Part shown: piece by piece, positions 1 through 5,361 of the stretch
Layout of the letters: every line of letters starts with the position of its first letter
How positions within the stretch are numbered: position 1 is the first letter of the stretch
NCBI RefSeq assembly: GCF_003463825.1
Contig: NZ_QSDY01000094.1
Location: 1 to 5,450 of the forward strand
DNA: 5,450 nt
Source: Veillonella sp. AM51-8BH
GTDB lineage: Bacteria; Bacillota; Negativicutes; Veillonellales; Veillonellaceae
Direction: 5' to 3'
The notes under the pieces: model-generated
The model's input: the letters and a program-made list of their open reading frames with translations, nothing else
What the model was told of the DNA's origin: nothing
Databases searched by the model: none
Translations under genes and position numbers: made by a program

Positions 1-18
1 AATTACATGAATTTGAAA

Positions 19-172
19 TTTAAAGGCTACTTATATAAATATTCAATGAATTATAGGTAAATAACGATATGAGAGCCATTGGAAAATGCGAAATGTTTAA
101 AGGCTACTTATATAAATATTCAATGAATTATAGGTAAATAACGATATGAGAGCCATTGGAAAATGCGAAATG
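19..172. repeat. Perfect 77-bp tandem direct repeat, two copies
   Basis: Copy one is 19-95 and copy two is 96-172. They read as identical base for base and abut with no spacer. Each copy begins TTTAAAGGCTAC and ends AATGCGAAATG. Each includes an 11-bp palindrome ATTCAATGAAT (41-51 and 118-128) and the 14-mer ATAACGATATGAGA (61-74 and 138-151). Exact identity implies a recent duplication, or an assembly artefact. No ORF runs through it, so it is probably intergenic. Its role is unknown. Confidence 0.95.
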
Positions 173-228
173 ATAAACATTCCCAAAATCTAGAATTTAA
201 GGGACTTTTACAAGAATAATTTATAAAT

Positions 229-279
229 AAGGAGGTGTTTGTGATAAAATGCAATGTTTGTTATTACAAAAAGTCATAA
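229..279 (+). CDS. Possible 12-codon mini-ORF with near-perfect ribosome binding site
   Basis: AAGGAGGTG at 229-237 is an almost ideal Shine-Dalgarno sequence. GTG at 241-243 lies five bases after the GGAGG core and opens a frame reading MIKCNVCYYKKS, stopped by TAA at 277-279. An alternative ATG at 249 would give another 12-residue frame (MQCLLLQKVITI) but at a poorer spacing of 13 bases. The peptide resembles nothing I recognise. It could be a leader peptide for the region, the remnant 5' end of a deleted gene, or chance. The strong binding site is the only real support. It is roughly 250 bases upstream of lutA and may not share its transcript, since a candidate promoter lies between them. 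Confidence 0.25.
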   Translation, partial: KEVFVIKCNVCYYKKS

Positions 280-325
280 CGATATGAGAAATAAAAGGGT
301 TTATCGATATGAGAAATAAAAGGGT
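280..325. repeat. Short direct repeat with 25-bp period (CGATATGAGAAATAAAAGGG)
   Basis: A 21-base match occurs at 280-300 and again at 305-325, separated by four bases. The 5' part, CGATATGAGA, is the same motif found inside the 77-bp repeat units further upstream, so the region carries four copies of this core at 65, 142, 280 and 305. The copies lie about 20 to 310 bases upstream of the candidate lut promoter. They could be protein-binding sites or simple slippage products. Confidence 0.85.
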
Positions 326-347
326 ACATACTAATATAGCAATTCTT

Positions 348-377
348 TGGACATTTTCTATATGATTAATTTATAAT
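348..377 (+). promoter_or_regulatory. Candidate sigma-A-type promoter for the lut operon
   Basis: TGGACA at 348-353 and a perfect TATAAT at 372-377 are separated by 18 bases. The region is AT-rich, so a chance TATAAT is plausible. Transcription from here would give a leader of about 145 bases before lutA. No better pair was seen nearer the gene. Confidence 0.35.
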
Positions 378-530
378 TATATCGATAAAGCTTTTGAATA
401 TTTATTTGAAAGCATGAGTAATGTTTCGGGCGGAAAAATATTGAAAAACTTTCACTAGAATTCTTGCCATAACACATACATATCAAAATTTTTTATTAGG
501 TTAAGTACTAGAAAAGACGAGGACGATAAT

Positions 531-1268
531 ATGAAAATTCATCTTTTCCAACAGTGTTTGATTGACATGTTCTACCCACATGTAGGTATGGCTGGTGTAG
601 AAGTACTTGAAAGATTAGGTTGCGAGCTCGTAGTTCCTAAGAAACAAGTATGTTGTGGCCAAATGTTCACTAACTCTGGTTACAATGACGCAGCTATGGA
701 TGCCATTAAGAATACAATCGAATGCTTCGAGAACGCTGAATATGTAGTCAGCATGTCCGGCTCTTGTGCATTTGCTATTCGTGACGAATACCAACATTTT
801 TTGGAAGGTCAACCTGAATGGCAAAAACGCGCAGAAAAATTGAGCGGTAAAATTTATGAATTCACTGAATTCATTACTGATGTATTAGGTGTTGAAGATG
901 TAGGGGCTCGTTTCAACGAATCCGTTACATATCATACATCTTGCCACGTTACTCGTTTGATGGGTGTTAAAGAACCTCCATTCAAACTCCTTAGAAATGT
1001 TAAAGATATTAACTTGATTGAATTACCACGTGCAGACCGTTGCTGTGGTTTCGGCGGTACATTCTCCGTTAAGAACCCTGAAATTAGTGAAGTTATGACA
1101 CGCGAAAAAGCATTGGAAATTGCTGGCACAGGTGCCAACGTAATTTCTGGTTCTGACCAAGCGTGCTTGATGAACATCGCTGGTATGCTTGACCGTCTTC
1201 ATAAAGAAGGCGAAATCGATCGCCGTATCAAAGTAATGCATATTGCTGAAATCTTAAACTGCCGTTAA
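531..1268 (+). CDS. lutA: L-lactate oxidation complex subunit LutA (CCG-domain Fe-S protein)
   Basis: LutA is one of three cytoplasmic proteins that together oxidise L-lactate to pyruvate, passing electrons through iron-sulfur centres. The 245-residue product is close to the usual LutA length (about 240). It contains two cysteine-rich CCG domains, as in heterodisulfide reductase subunit B and the glycolate oxidase iron-sulfur subunit. The first has C9, C41-C42-G43 and C79 (GSC). The second has C138-H139 (TSCH), C171-C172-G173 in a CCGFGGTF context, and C212 (DQACLMN). The start ATG is preceded by GAGGA at 519-523, seven bases away. The stop codon overlaps the lutB ribosome binding site, so it is the first gene of a lutABC operon. 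The frame is intact and all expected cysteines are present. Lactate utilisation fits the suspected Veillonella-type host. A glycolate oxidase subunit is the main alternative, but the lutB and lutC neighbours rule strongly for LutA. Confidence 0.94.
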   Translation: MKIHLFQQCLIDMFYPHVGMAGVEVLERLGCELVVPKKQVCCGQMFTNSGYNDAAMDAIKNTIECFENAEYVVSMSGSCAFAIRDEYQHFLEGQPEWQKRAEKLSGKIYEFTEFITDVLGVEDVGARFNESVTYHTSCHVTRLMGVKEPPFKLLRNVKDINLIELPRADRCCGFGGTFSVKNPEISEVMTREKALEIAGTGANVISGSDQACLMNIAGMLDRLHKEGEIDRRIKVMHIAEILNCR

Positions 1269-1280
1269 GGAGGAGACGAC

Positions 1281-2624
1281 ATGGCACTTATATATGACAA
1301 TCGCCCCTATAAGACACGTATAAAAGAATGTTTGGCTGACGATTTCAAAGTTGCAGCTATCAAAAAAGCACAAGACGTGTTTTATGATAAACGTAATACA
1401 GTAGTTGCGGACGTTCCTGAATGGTTAGATTTCCGCGCAGAAGCAGCTAAACTTCGTGATCACGTGCTTAATAATTTGGATTACTATGTAAACCAATTTG
1501 CTGAAAACGCTGAAAAAGCTGGTTCTAAAGTTCACTTTGCATTCGACGATAAAGAAGCGACTCAAATCGCTTTAGATATCCTTCGTGAACGCGAAGCTAA
1601 AATGATCGTTAAATCCAAAACTATCTTAACTGAAGAAATTGGTTTGAACGAAGTTCTTGAAGAAGCTGGTATCGAAGTAAACGAAACTGACTTGGCTGAA
1701 TTCATTTTGCAAACAGCAGTGAGCCCACCATCTCATATCGTTGTACCAGGCCTTCACTTTGAACGTAACAAAATCCGCGAAATTTTCGCTGAAAAATTAG
1801 GTTACACTGGAACTGAAAACCCTACAGAAATGACTCACTTCGTACGTGGCTATGTACGTGAGCGTTTCTTGAAAGCTGACGTAGGTGTTAACGGTTGTAA
1901 CTTTGCGGTAGCTGCATCCGGTACTTGTACTATCGTTTCCAACGAAGGTAATGGTCGTATGTCTAGCTCCATTCCTAAGACTCAATTGATCTTCTTAGGT
2001 ACAGAACGTATCGTTCCTGACTTCAAAGCTCTTGACGTTATGATGGAAATGTTGAACCGCTCTGCAGTAGGTTCTAAAATTTCCAACTACTTCTCCATGA
2101 TGACTGGCCCTGGTCGTGCTGGTGAAGCAGACGGTCCTGAAGAAACTCATATTATCATTATCGATAACGGTCGTTCCGGTATCTTAGGTGGTACATTCCA
2201 AGAAATGTTACGTTGTATCCGTTGTGGTGCATGTATGAATATTTGTCCTGTATACCGTCACATCTCTGGTCACGGTTATGGCTCCGTATATCCAGGTCCA
2301 ATGGGTGCTGTATTGACTCCATTGTTCAAAGGTTACGAAGTAGCAGGCGATCTTCCATATGCGTCTACATTGTGCGGTGCATGTACAGAAAACTGTCCAG
2401 TAGCTATTCCATTGCATGAATTATTGATGGAACACCGTCATATTATGGCTGACATCGAAAAAACTCGTCCAAAAGCAGAAGAAGCAATCTTTACTGCAGC
2501 AGCTAAGATGTTTGGTAACTCCACATTATTCGACCTTGGCACAAAAGCTGGCGCTATCGGTATGAACTTAATTAGTAACAAAGAAGGCAATATGCTACAT
2601 GGACTCAAGCTGTTCCAGTTATGA
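1281..2624 (+). CDS. lutB: L-lactate oxidation complex Fe-S subunit LutB, C-terminus frameshifted
   Basis: LutB is the iron-sulfur electron-carrier subunit of the lactate oxidation complex. The N-terminal two thirds is an LUD domain (KSKTILTEEIGLNEVLEEAG near residues 111-130, then SNEGNGRM). It is followed by ferredoxin-type cysteines C312xxC315xxC318xxxC322P and C365xxC368xxxC372P, consistent with two 4Fe-4S clusters. AAGGAGGA at 1267-1274 precedes the ATG by about seven bases and overlaps the lutA stop. The frame stops at 2624 after 447 codons, shorter than the family's roughly 475. Its last residues (LHGLKLFQL) do not look like a LutB end. The expected tail (WTQAVPVMNGWTKSKEMG and onward) lies in the -1 frame from 2594 and ends at TAA 2723-2725. 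One missing base near 2594, for example GG reduced to G, explains this; restored length would be 481 residues. All Fe-S cysteines survive. Family assignment is firm; whether the lesion is real is unknown. Confidence 0.93.
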   Translation: MALIYDNRPYKTRIKECLADDFKVAAIKKAQDVFYDKRNTVVADVPEWLDFRAEAAKLRDHVLNNLDYYVNQFAENAEKAGSKVHFAFDDKEATQIALDILREREAKMIVKSKTILTEEIGLNEVLEEAGIEVNETDLAEFILQTAVSPPSHIVVPGLHFERNKIREIFAEKLGYTGTENPTEMTHFVRGYVRERFLKADVGVNGCNFAVAASGTCTIVSNEGNGRMSSSIPKTQLIFLGTERIVPDFKALDVMMEMLNRSAVGSKISNYFSMMTGPGRAGEADGPEETHIIIIDNGRSGILGGTFQEMLRCIRCGACMNICPVYRHISGHGYGSVYPGPMGAVLTPLFKGYEVAGDLPYASTLCGACTENCPVAIPLHELLMEHRHIMADIEKTRPKAEEAIFTAAAKMFGNSTLFDLGTKAGAIGMNLISNKEGNMLHGLKLFQL

Positions 2625-2725
2625 ACGGCTGGACTAAATCCAAAGAAATGGGTACATTGAAGTTCAAAAAATTCCGTGACTTATATGCTGAACATGAAAA
2701 GAACAAGAAGAAGGAGAAAAAATAA
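2594..2725 (+). pseudogene. lutB: Out-of-frame C-terminal segment of lutB
   Basis: Reading from 2594 gives 43 codons beginning ATWTQAVPVMNGWT and ending in a lysine-rich KNKKKEKK tail before TAA at 2723-2725. The GWTKSKE and FRDLY elements match the conserved W-T-x-S-R/K and F-R-D stretch at the end of LutB proteins. The frame is closed upstream by TAG at 2573-2575, so the shift lies between 2576 and the stop at 2624. The stop overlaps the lutC start by one base (TAATG), a typical coupling arrangement, which supports this being the original end of lutB. It also contains the lutC ribosome binding site. Confidence 0.85.
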
Positions 2726-3453
2726 TGGATGAAGCTAAACGTAAACAATTTATTGCACGTTTATCTCGTGCATTAGGCCGTGATCAAGAAATGTGCCCTG
2801 CATTCGTAGAGGGTTTTGATTACAGCCATGGTCCTCAAGAAACTATGTTCAAAGATTTGAATAAAGATCAAATTTTGACAATGTTTAAGGAACAATGTCA
2901 ACGTGTTGGTACAAAATTCGTTGAAACTACACCTGATAAATTAGGTGAAACAATTTTGGCAGCTATTGAAGACTGGGGTAACGGTAAAGTTGTATTCCCA
3001 AGCACTCCAGAAGTAGACGAATATAAATTAAAAGAATTATTCGAGCAAGATGCAGCTAATAATGGCGGCATTCGTACATACTTCCAATGGGATCCAGCCA
3101 AAGGCCGTGAAGAATGTATCTCCAACACTGCTAATGCAGATATCGGTATTACATTCCCATATTGCGGTATTGCTGAAACTGCTACTGTAGTACAAGCGTC
3201 TGGTGAAGAATCTGGCCGTGCTATTAGCTTGTTGCCTACTACACATATCGCTGTATTGTACACTGATACAATCAATCCACGTATGACTCAAACTATGGAA
3301 CATTTGGCTGAACGTTATCACAACGATCCGTCCAACTTCCCTACAAATATCTGCTTGATTTCTGGTCCATCCCGTACAGCTGATATTGAGTTGGTTACTG
3401 TAGATGGTGCTCATGGTCCTATCCAAGTAACTTACGTTCTAGTTAACAGATAA
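2725..3453 (+). CDS. lutC: L-lactate oxidation complex subunit LutC (LUD domain)
   Basis: LutC is the third subunit of the LutABC lactate oxidation complex and has a single LUD (formerly DUF162) domain. The 242-residue length matches the family (about 240). Diagnostic stretches are GIAETATVVQASGEESGR at residues 148-165, SLLPTTHIAVLY (P171, H174) and the C-terminal SGPSRTADIE followed by VDGAHGP. It lacks the ferredoxin cysteines of LutB, as expected. AAGGAG at 2711-2716 sits eight bases before the ATG, which overlaps the presumed original lutB stop as TAATG, suggesting translational coupling. If the lutB frameshift is real, ribosomes would stop about 100 bases earlier and coupling could be weakened. 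The operon ends with the hairpin terminator 37 bases after the stop. The catalytic role of LutC itself is not settled in the literature as far as I know. Confidence 0.95.
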   Translation: MDEAKRKQFIARLSRALGRDQEMCPAFVEGFDYSHGPQETMFKDLNKDQILTMFKEQCQRVGTKFVETTPDKLGETILAAIEDWGNGKVVFPSTPEVDEYKLKELFEQDAANNGGIRTYFQWDPAKGREECISNTANADIGITFPYCGIAETATVVQASGEESGRAISLLPTTHIAVLYTDTINPRMTQTMEHLAERYHNDPSNFPTNICLISGPSRTADIELVTVDGAHGPIQVTYVLVNR

Positions 3454-3489
3454 TCCTATAATTAGGTAGTGTTATAACTAAATACATTT

Positions 3490-3522
3490 AAAGGTGACCT
3501 TCCTATGGAAGGTCACCTTTTT
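3490..3522 (+). terminator. Rho-independent terminator of the lutABC operon
   Basis: A perfect 14-bp stem, AAAGGTGACCTTCC (3490-3503) with GGAAGGTCACCTTT (3507-3520), closes a three-base TAT loop and runs into five T residues (3518-3522). It begins 37 bases after the lutC stop. On the opposite strand only three T residues follow, so it is best read as a + strand terminator. Confidence 0.93.
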
Positions 3523-3650
3523 ATATGCGTAACTTTCTGCTGTGATATAGGGTATCTTGAAAAGGCAGAGGTATCGGTATATCAATGGAGATTAACATAT
3601 TTATAAAACTTGCAGAATCCGCATAGAAAAACTTATATAATTTAAATTAT

Positions 3651-3683
3651 TTTACTTGTAAATTTTTCGATATATGATATACT
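3651..3683 (+). promoter_or_regulatory. Promoter of the cystine transporter gene, with palindrome over the -35 box
   Basis: TTGTAA at 3656-3661 and TATACT at 3678-3683 are 16 bases apart, and TG at 3675-3676 makes an extended -10. The expected start is near 3690, giving a leader of about 40 bases. The -35 box lies inside the palindrome TTTAC-TT-GTAAA (3651-3662), a plausible repressor site that would block polymerase. No riboswitch or T-box fold was recognised in the short leader. Confidence 0.6.
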
Positions 3684-3717
3684 GAGTTCATAACCTATTA
3701 TTGTGATATGAATTAAA

Positions 3718-3724
3718 AGAGGTG
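3718..3724 (+). promoter_or_regulatory. Ribosome binding site that fixes the transporter start at 3729
   Basis: AGAGGTG at 3718-3724 lies four bases before ATG 3729. The longest open frame would start at GTG 3722, but that codon is part of this binding site, so it cannot be the true start. The ATG at 3729 is the right start even though its frame differs from the body of the protein. Confidence 0.8.
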
Positions 3725-3728
3725 TATT

Positions 3729-5119
3729 ATGAATATTCCATTCTTTACAGATTACCTCATGCTAAGCAATCCATTAAGTATTGGTATTATCGCAGTGTTT
3801 GTGCTCGCGTTAATCGGTATTTATGCTTTGCAACGCAGGGTACATCCTTTGGTAATCTCGTTATTATTGGCACTATTGTTGGTGCCGTACTCGGTATTGC
3901 TATTCAAATTATTGCAGGTTTCCCAGATGATCCTTCTAAAGTGGTTTACATCAAGGAAAGTACGAAGTGGTTCTCTCTAGTAGGGGGCGGCTTTATTGAT
4001 TTGATCCGCATGCTTGTTATTCCTATTGTATTTATCTCCATTGTACATGTTATCTTGCATATGGAAGCAGGTGCGAATCTTAAGAAATTAGTAGTTGCCA
4101 TGGTTTCTACAAATCTTGGCATGGTAGCTGTTGCTGCTATCGTTGGCCTTATCTTGGGTAATGCTTTCGGTTTAGGACAAGGTTTTGATATTGTTGAATC
4201 TGGTAAAAAGATTCGTGAAATCAAACCGATGGTTGATACATTCCGTGCGTTGATTCCAAGTAACCCAATTCAAGCTGCAGCCGAAACAAATGTTATCGGC
4301 ATCGTAGTATTTGCTATCATCTTGGGTAGTGTTGCTCGTTTGTTGAAGAAAACAGGCACAAATAGCATGGAAATCTTCACTAAGCTATTTGATGAACTTC
4401 ACCAATTAATCTCTTGGGTTGCAGATTTCATTATCGGTCTTATGCCATACGGCGTAGTTGCTTTATTGGCATCTACATTGGCAACACGTGGTTTGCAAGC
4501 TATCTTAGACATGGGTCTATTTGTAGTATTGCTTTACGTTGGCCTTTTGATTATGTTCGTTGTTCAAGCTATCTTGATTGCTAGTTTCGGTTACAACCCA
4601 ATTACATACTTCAAAAAAGCAAAAGCTCCACTCTTGTTAGCTTTCACATCCCGTTCCTCTATGGGCGTATTGCCATTAACTGTTGAAACATTGACAAAAC
4701 GTCTTGGCGTAAATGCTACAACAGCAAATACAGTAGCATCCTTCGGTACTACTGCAGGCATGCAAGGTTGTGCCGGCGTATTCCCAGCACTTGTTGTTGT
4801 GTATATCTCTAACGTAGCGGGTATCCCATTTGATTTGACTATGTACATTATGAGCGTTATCGTTATCGCTATCGGTTCTGTTGGTATCGCAGGTGTTCCT
4901 GGTACAGCTACAATGGCTGCATCTGTATCCCTTAGCGGTACAGGTCTTGGTGCATACTTCACATCCATCAGCCCAATCCTTGCCATCGATCCATTGATCG
5001 ACATGGGTCGTACATGCTTGAACGTATCTGGTTCCTTAACAAATGCTCTCGTAGTAGATAAGATTATGGGCACTATCGATAAAGACGCATATAATAACCC
5101 TAATGAAGGTCGTGTCTAA
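3729..5119 (+). CDS. tcyP: TcyP-like L-cystine/cation symporter (DAACS family), apparent frameshift near 3837
   Basis: This is an inner-membrane secondary transporter of the dicarboxylate/amino acid:cation symporter family. It most resembles L-cystine importers such as Bacillus TcyP and E. coli YdjN. From ATG 3729 the product begins MNIPFFTDYLMLSNPLS with a first membrane helix at about residues 10-33, ending ALQR. The remainder, GTSFGNLVIIGTIVG onward, is in the -1 frame from 3839. One base missing near 3837 (AAG to AG would give QRKGTSFG) restores a 463-residue protein, the exact length of TcyP. In corrected numbering, motifs are RMLVIPIVF (94-102), FTSRSS (306-311), QGCAG (346-350), and DPLIDMGRTCLNVSGS (421-436) near the C-terminus. 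Repeated hydrophobic segments run throughout. It is a monocistronic unit with its own promoter and terminator. Substrate is inferred from motif similarity; a related dicarboxylate or glutamate carrier is less likely. As read here no full-length protein would be made. Confidence 0.85.
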
Positions 5120-5175
5120 TCTTAGGCCTTAGAAACTGACTTGAAAGGATGGTTAGTTTCACATTAAAACTAAAC

Positions 5176-5207
5176 AAAAAGAACAGTCTTCGGGCTGTTC
5201 TTTTTTT
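5176..5207 (+). terminator. Rho-independent terminator with UUCG tetraloop after the transporter
   Basis: AAAAAGAACAG (5176-5186), with a T-G wobble and a C-G closing pair, encloses TTCG at 5189-5192. The 3' arm is GGCTGTTC followed by a run of seven T residues (5201-5207). It starts 57 bases after the transporter stop. The 5' A-run means the opposite strand also ends in T residues, so it could work in both directions and insulate the gene from the IS element next door. Confidence 0.92.
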
Positions 5208-5223
5208 ATTATTGTCTTTAGAC

Positions 5224-5248
5224 TGGTTCGCGACGTAGTCGCGAATCA
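5224..5248. repeat. Subterminal hairpin 1 of the IS left end
   Basis: TGGTTCGCGAC (5224-5234) pairs with GTCGCGAATCA (5238-5248) around a GTA loop, giving 11 pairs of which one is G-T. It has no T-run on either strand, so it is not a terminator. It is a candidate TnpA recognition hairpin, or may lie just outside the element. Confidence 0.75.
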
Positions 5249-5249
5249 T

Positions 5250-5271
5250 AAAACCACCCGCTATGCGGGTG
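5250..5271 (-). terminator. Subterminal hairpin 2 of the IS left end; possible minus-strand terminator
   Basis: CACCCGC (5255-5261) and GCGGGTG (5265-5271) form a 7-bp GC-rich stem with a TAT loop. Read on the minus strand, the stem is followed by GGTTTTA, a short T tract, giving a weak terminator form; on the plus strand no T-run follows. It could be the TnpA-binding hairpin, the end point of an antisense RNA, or both. The assignment between these is inference. Confidence 0.5.
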
Positions 5272-5292
5272 CGGCAACGAAAGTTATACAAA

Positions 5293-5359
5293 AAAATCAC
5301 CTTGCTTAAGTATAATGTAGGTGTTCAAGCCGCATTATATACAAAAGAAAGGTGATTTT
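5293..5359 (+). promoter_or_regulatory. Structured tnpA leader; inverted repeat able to mask the ribosome binding site
   Basis: AAAATCACCTT (5293-5303) is a perfect complement of AAGGTGATTTT (5349-5359), which contains the tnpA Shine-Dalgarno AAGGTGA. A nested repeat, TATAATG (5311-5317) with CATTATA (5333-5339), would stack inside it. In IS200 itself a leader stem-loop is known to block the transposase ribosome binding site; this has the same logic. A TATAAT at 5311-5316 could also be a -10 box, but no good -35 stands at the right distance. A transcript started there would lack the 5' arm, so masking would then act only on read-through RNA. Confidence 0.7.
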
Positions 5360-5361
5360 AT

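Larger units (their letters stand above)
1..530. other. AT-rich intergenic region upstream of lutA, repeat-bearing, no convincing gene
   Basis: No substantial open reading frame exists here on either strand, and base composition is visibly more AT-rich than in the genes downstream. It contains a 77-bp tandem duplication, a 25-bp-period direct repeat, several copies of a CGATATGAGA motif, a mini-ORF with a strong ribosome binding site at 229-279, a candidate promoter at 348-377 and the lutA ribosome binding site at 519-523. It probably serves as promoter and leader region for the lut operon. Whether it also holds remains of a lost gene cannot be told from the sequence. No regulator gene such as lutR is visible. 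Confidence 0.7.

Noticed and set aside
19..172. CRISPR array
   Set aside because: Only two units of 77 bp, directly abutting with no unique spacers, and no cas genes in the window.
414..458. Fourteen-codon ORF (MSNVSGGKILKNFH) between the candidate promoter and lutA
   Set aside because: It has no ribosome binding site at the right distance and is short enough to be chance in this AT-rich leader.
2576..2624. Programmed -1 ribosomal frameshifting in lutB
   Set aside because: No slippery heptamer of the X-XXY-YYZ type and no strong downstream hairpin were seen in the overlap of the two frames, and LutB is not known to use recoding.
2898..3426. Long minus-strand open frames opposite lutC (and similar ones opposite the transporter at 4591-5073)
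   Set aside because: They lie wholly within well-supported genes, have no ribosome binding sites or recognisable domains, and arise from codon bias of the sense strand.
3544..3583. Inverted GATATA / TATATC and repeated GGTATC in the lutC-transporter spacer
   Set aside because: Six-base arms in AT-rich sequence are expected by chance and lie over 70 bases upstream of the promoter.
3722..3838. GTG start at 3722 giving an unusual N-terminus (MYYEYSILYR...) for the transporter
   Set aside because: The GTG is inside the Shine-Dalgarno AGAGGTG that serves ATG 3729, and the hydrophilic aromatic-rich sequence is unlike any transporter N-terminus, while the other frame encodes a proper first membrane helix.
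5132..5160. Imperfect hairpin (GAAACTGAC / GGTTAGTTTC) between the transporter stop and its terminator
   Set aside because: Nine pairs with a wobble and an 11-base loop in AT-rich DNA, with a competing fold using 5167-5171; too weak to call a regulatory element.
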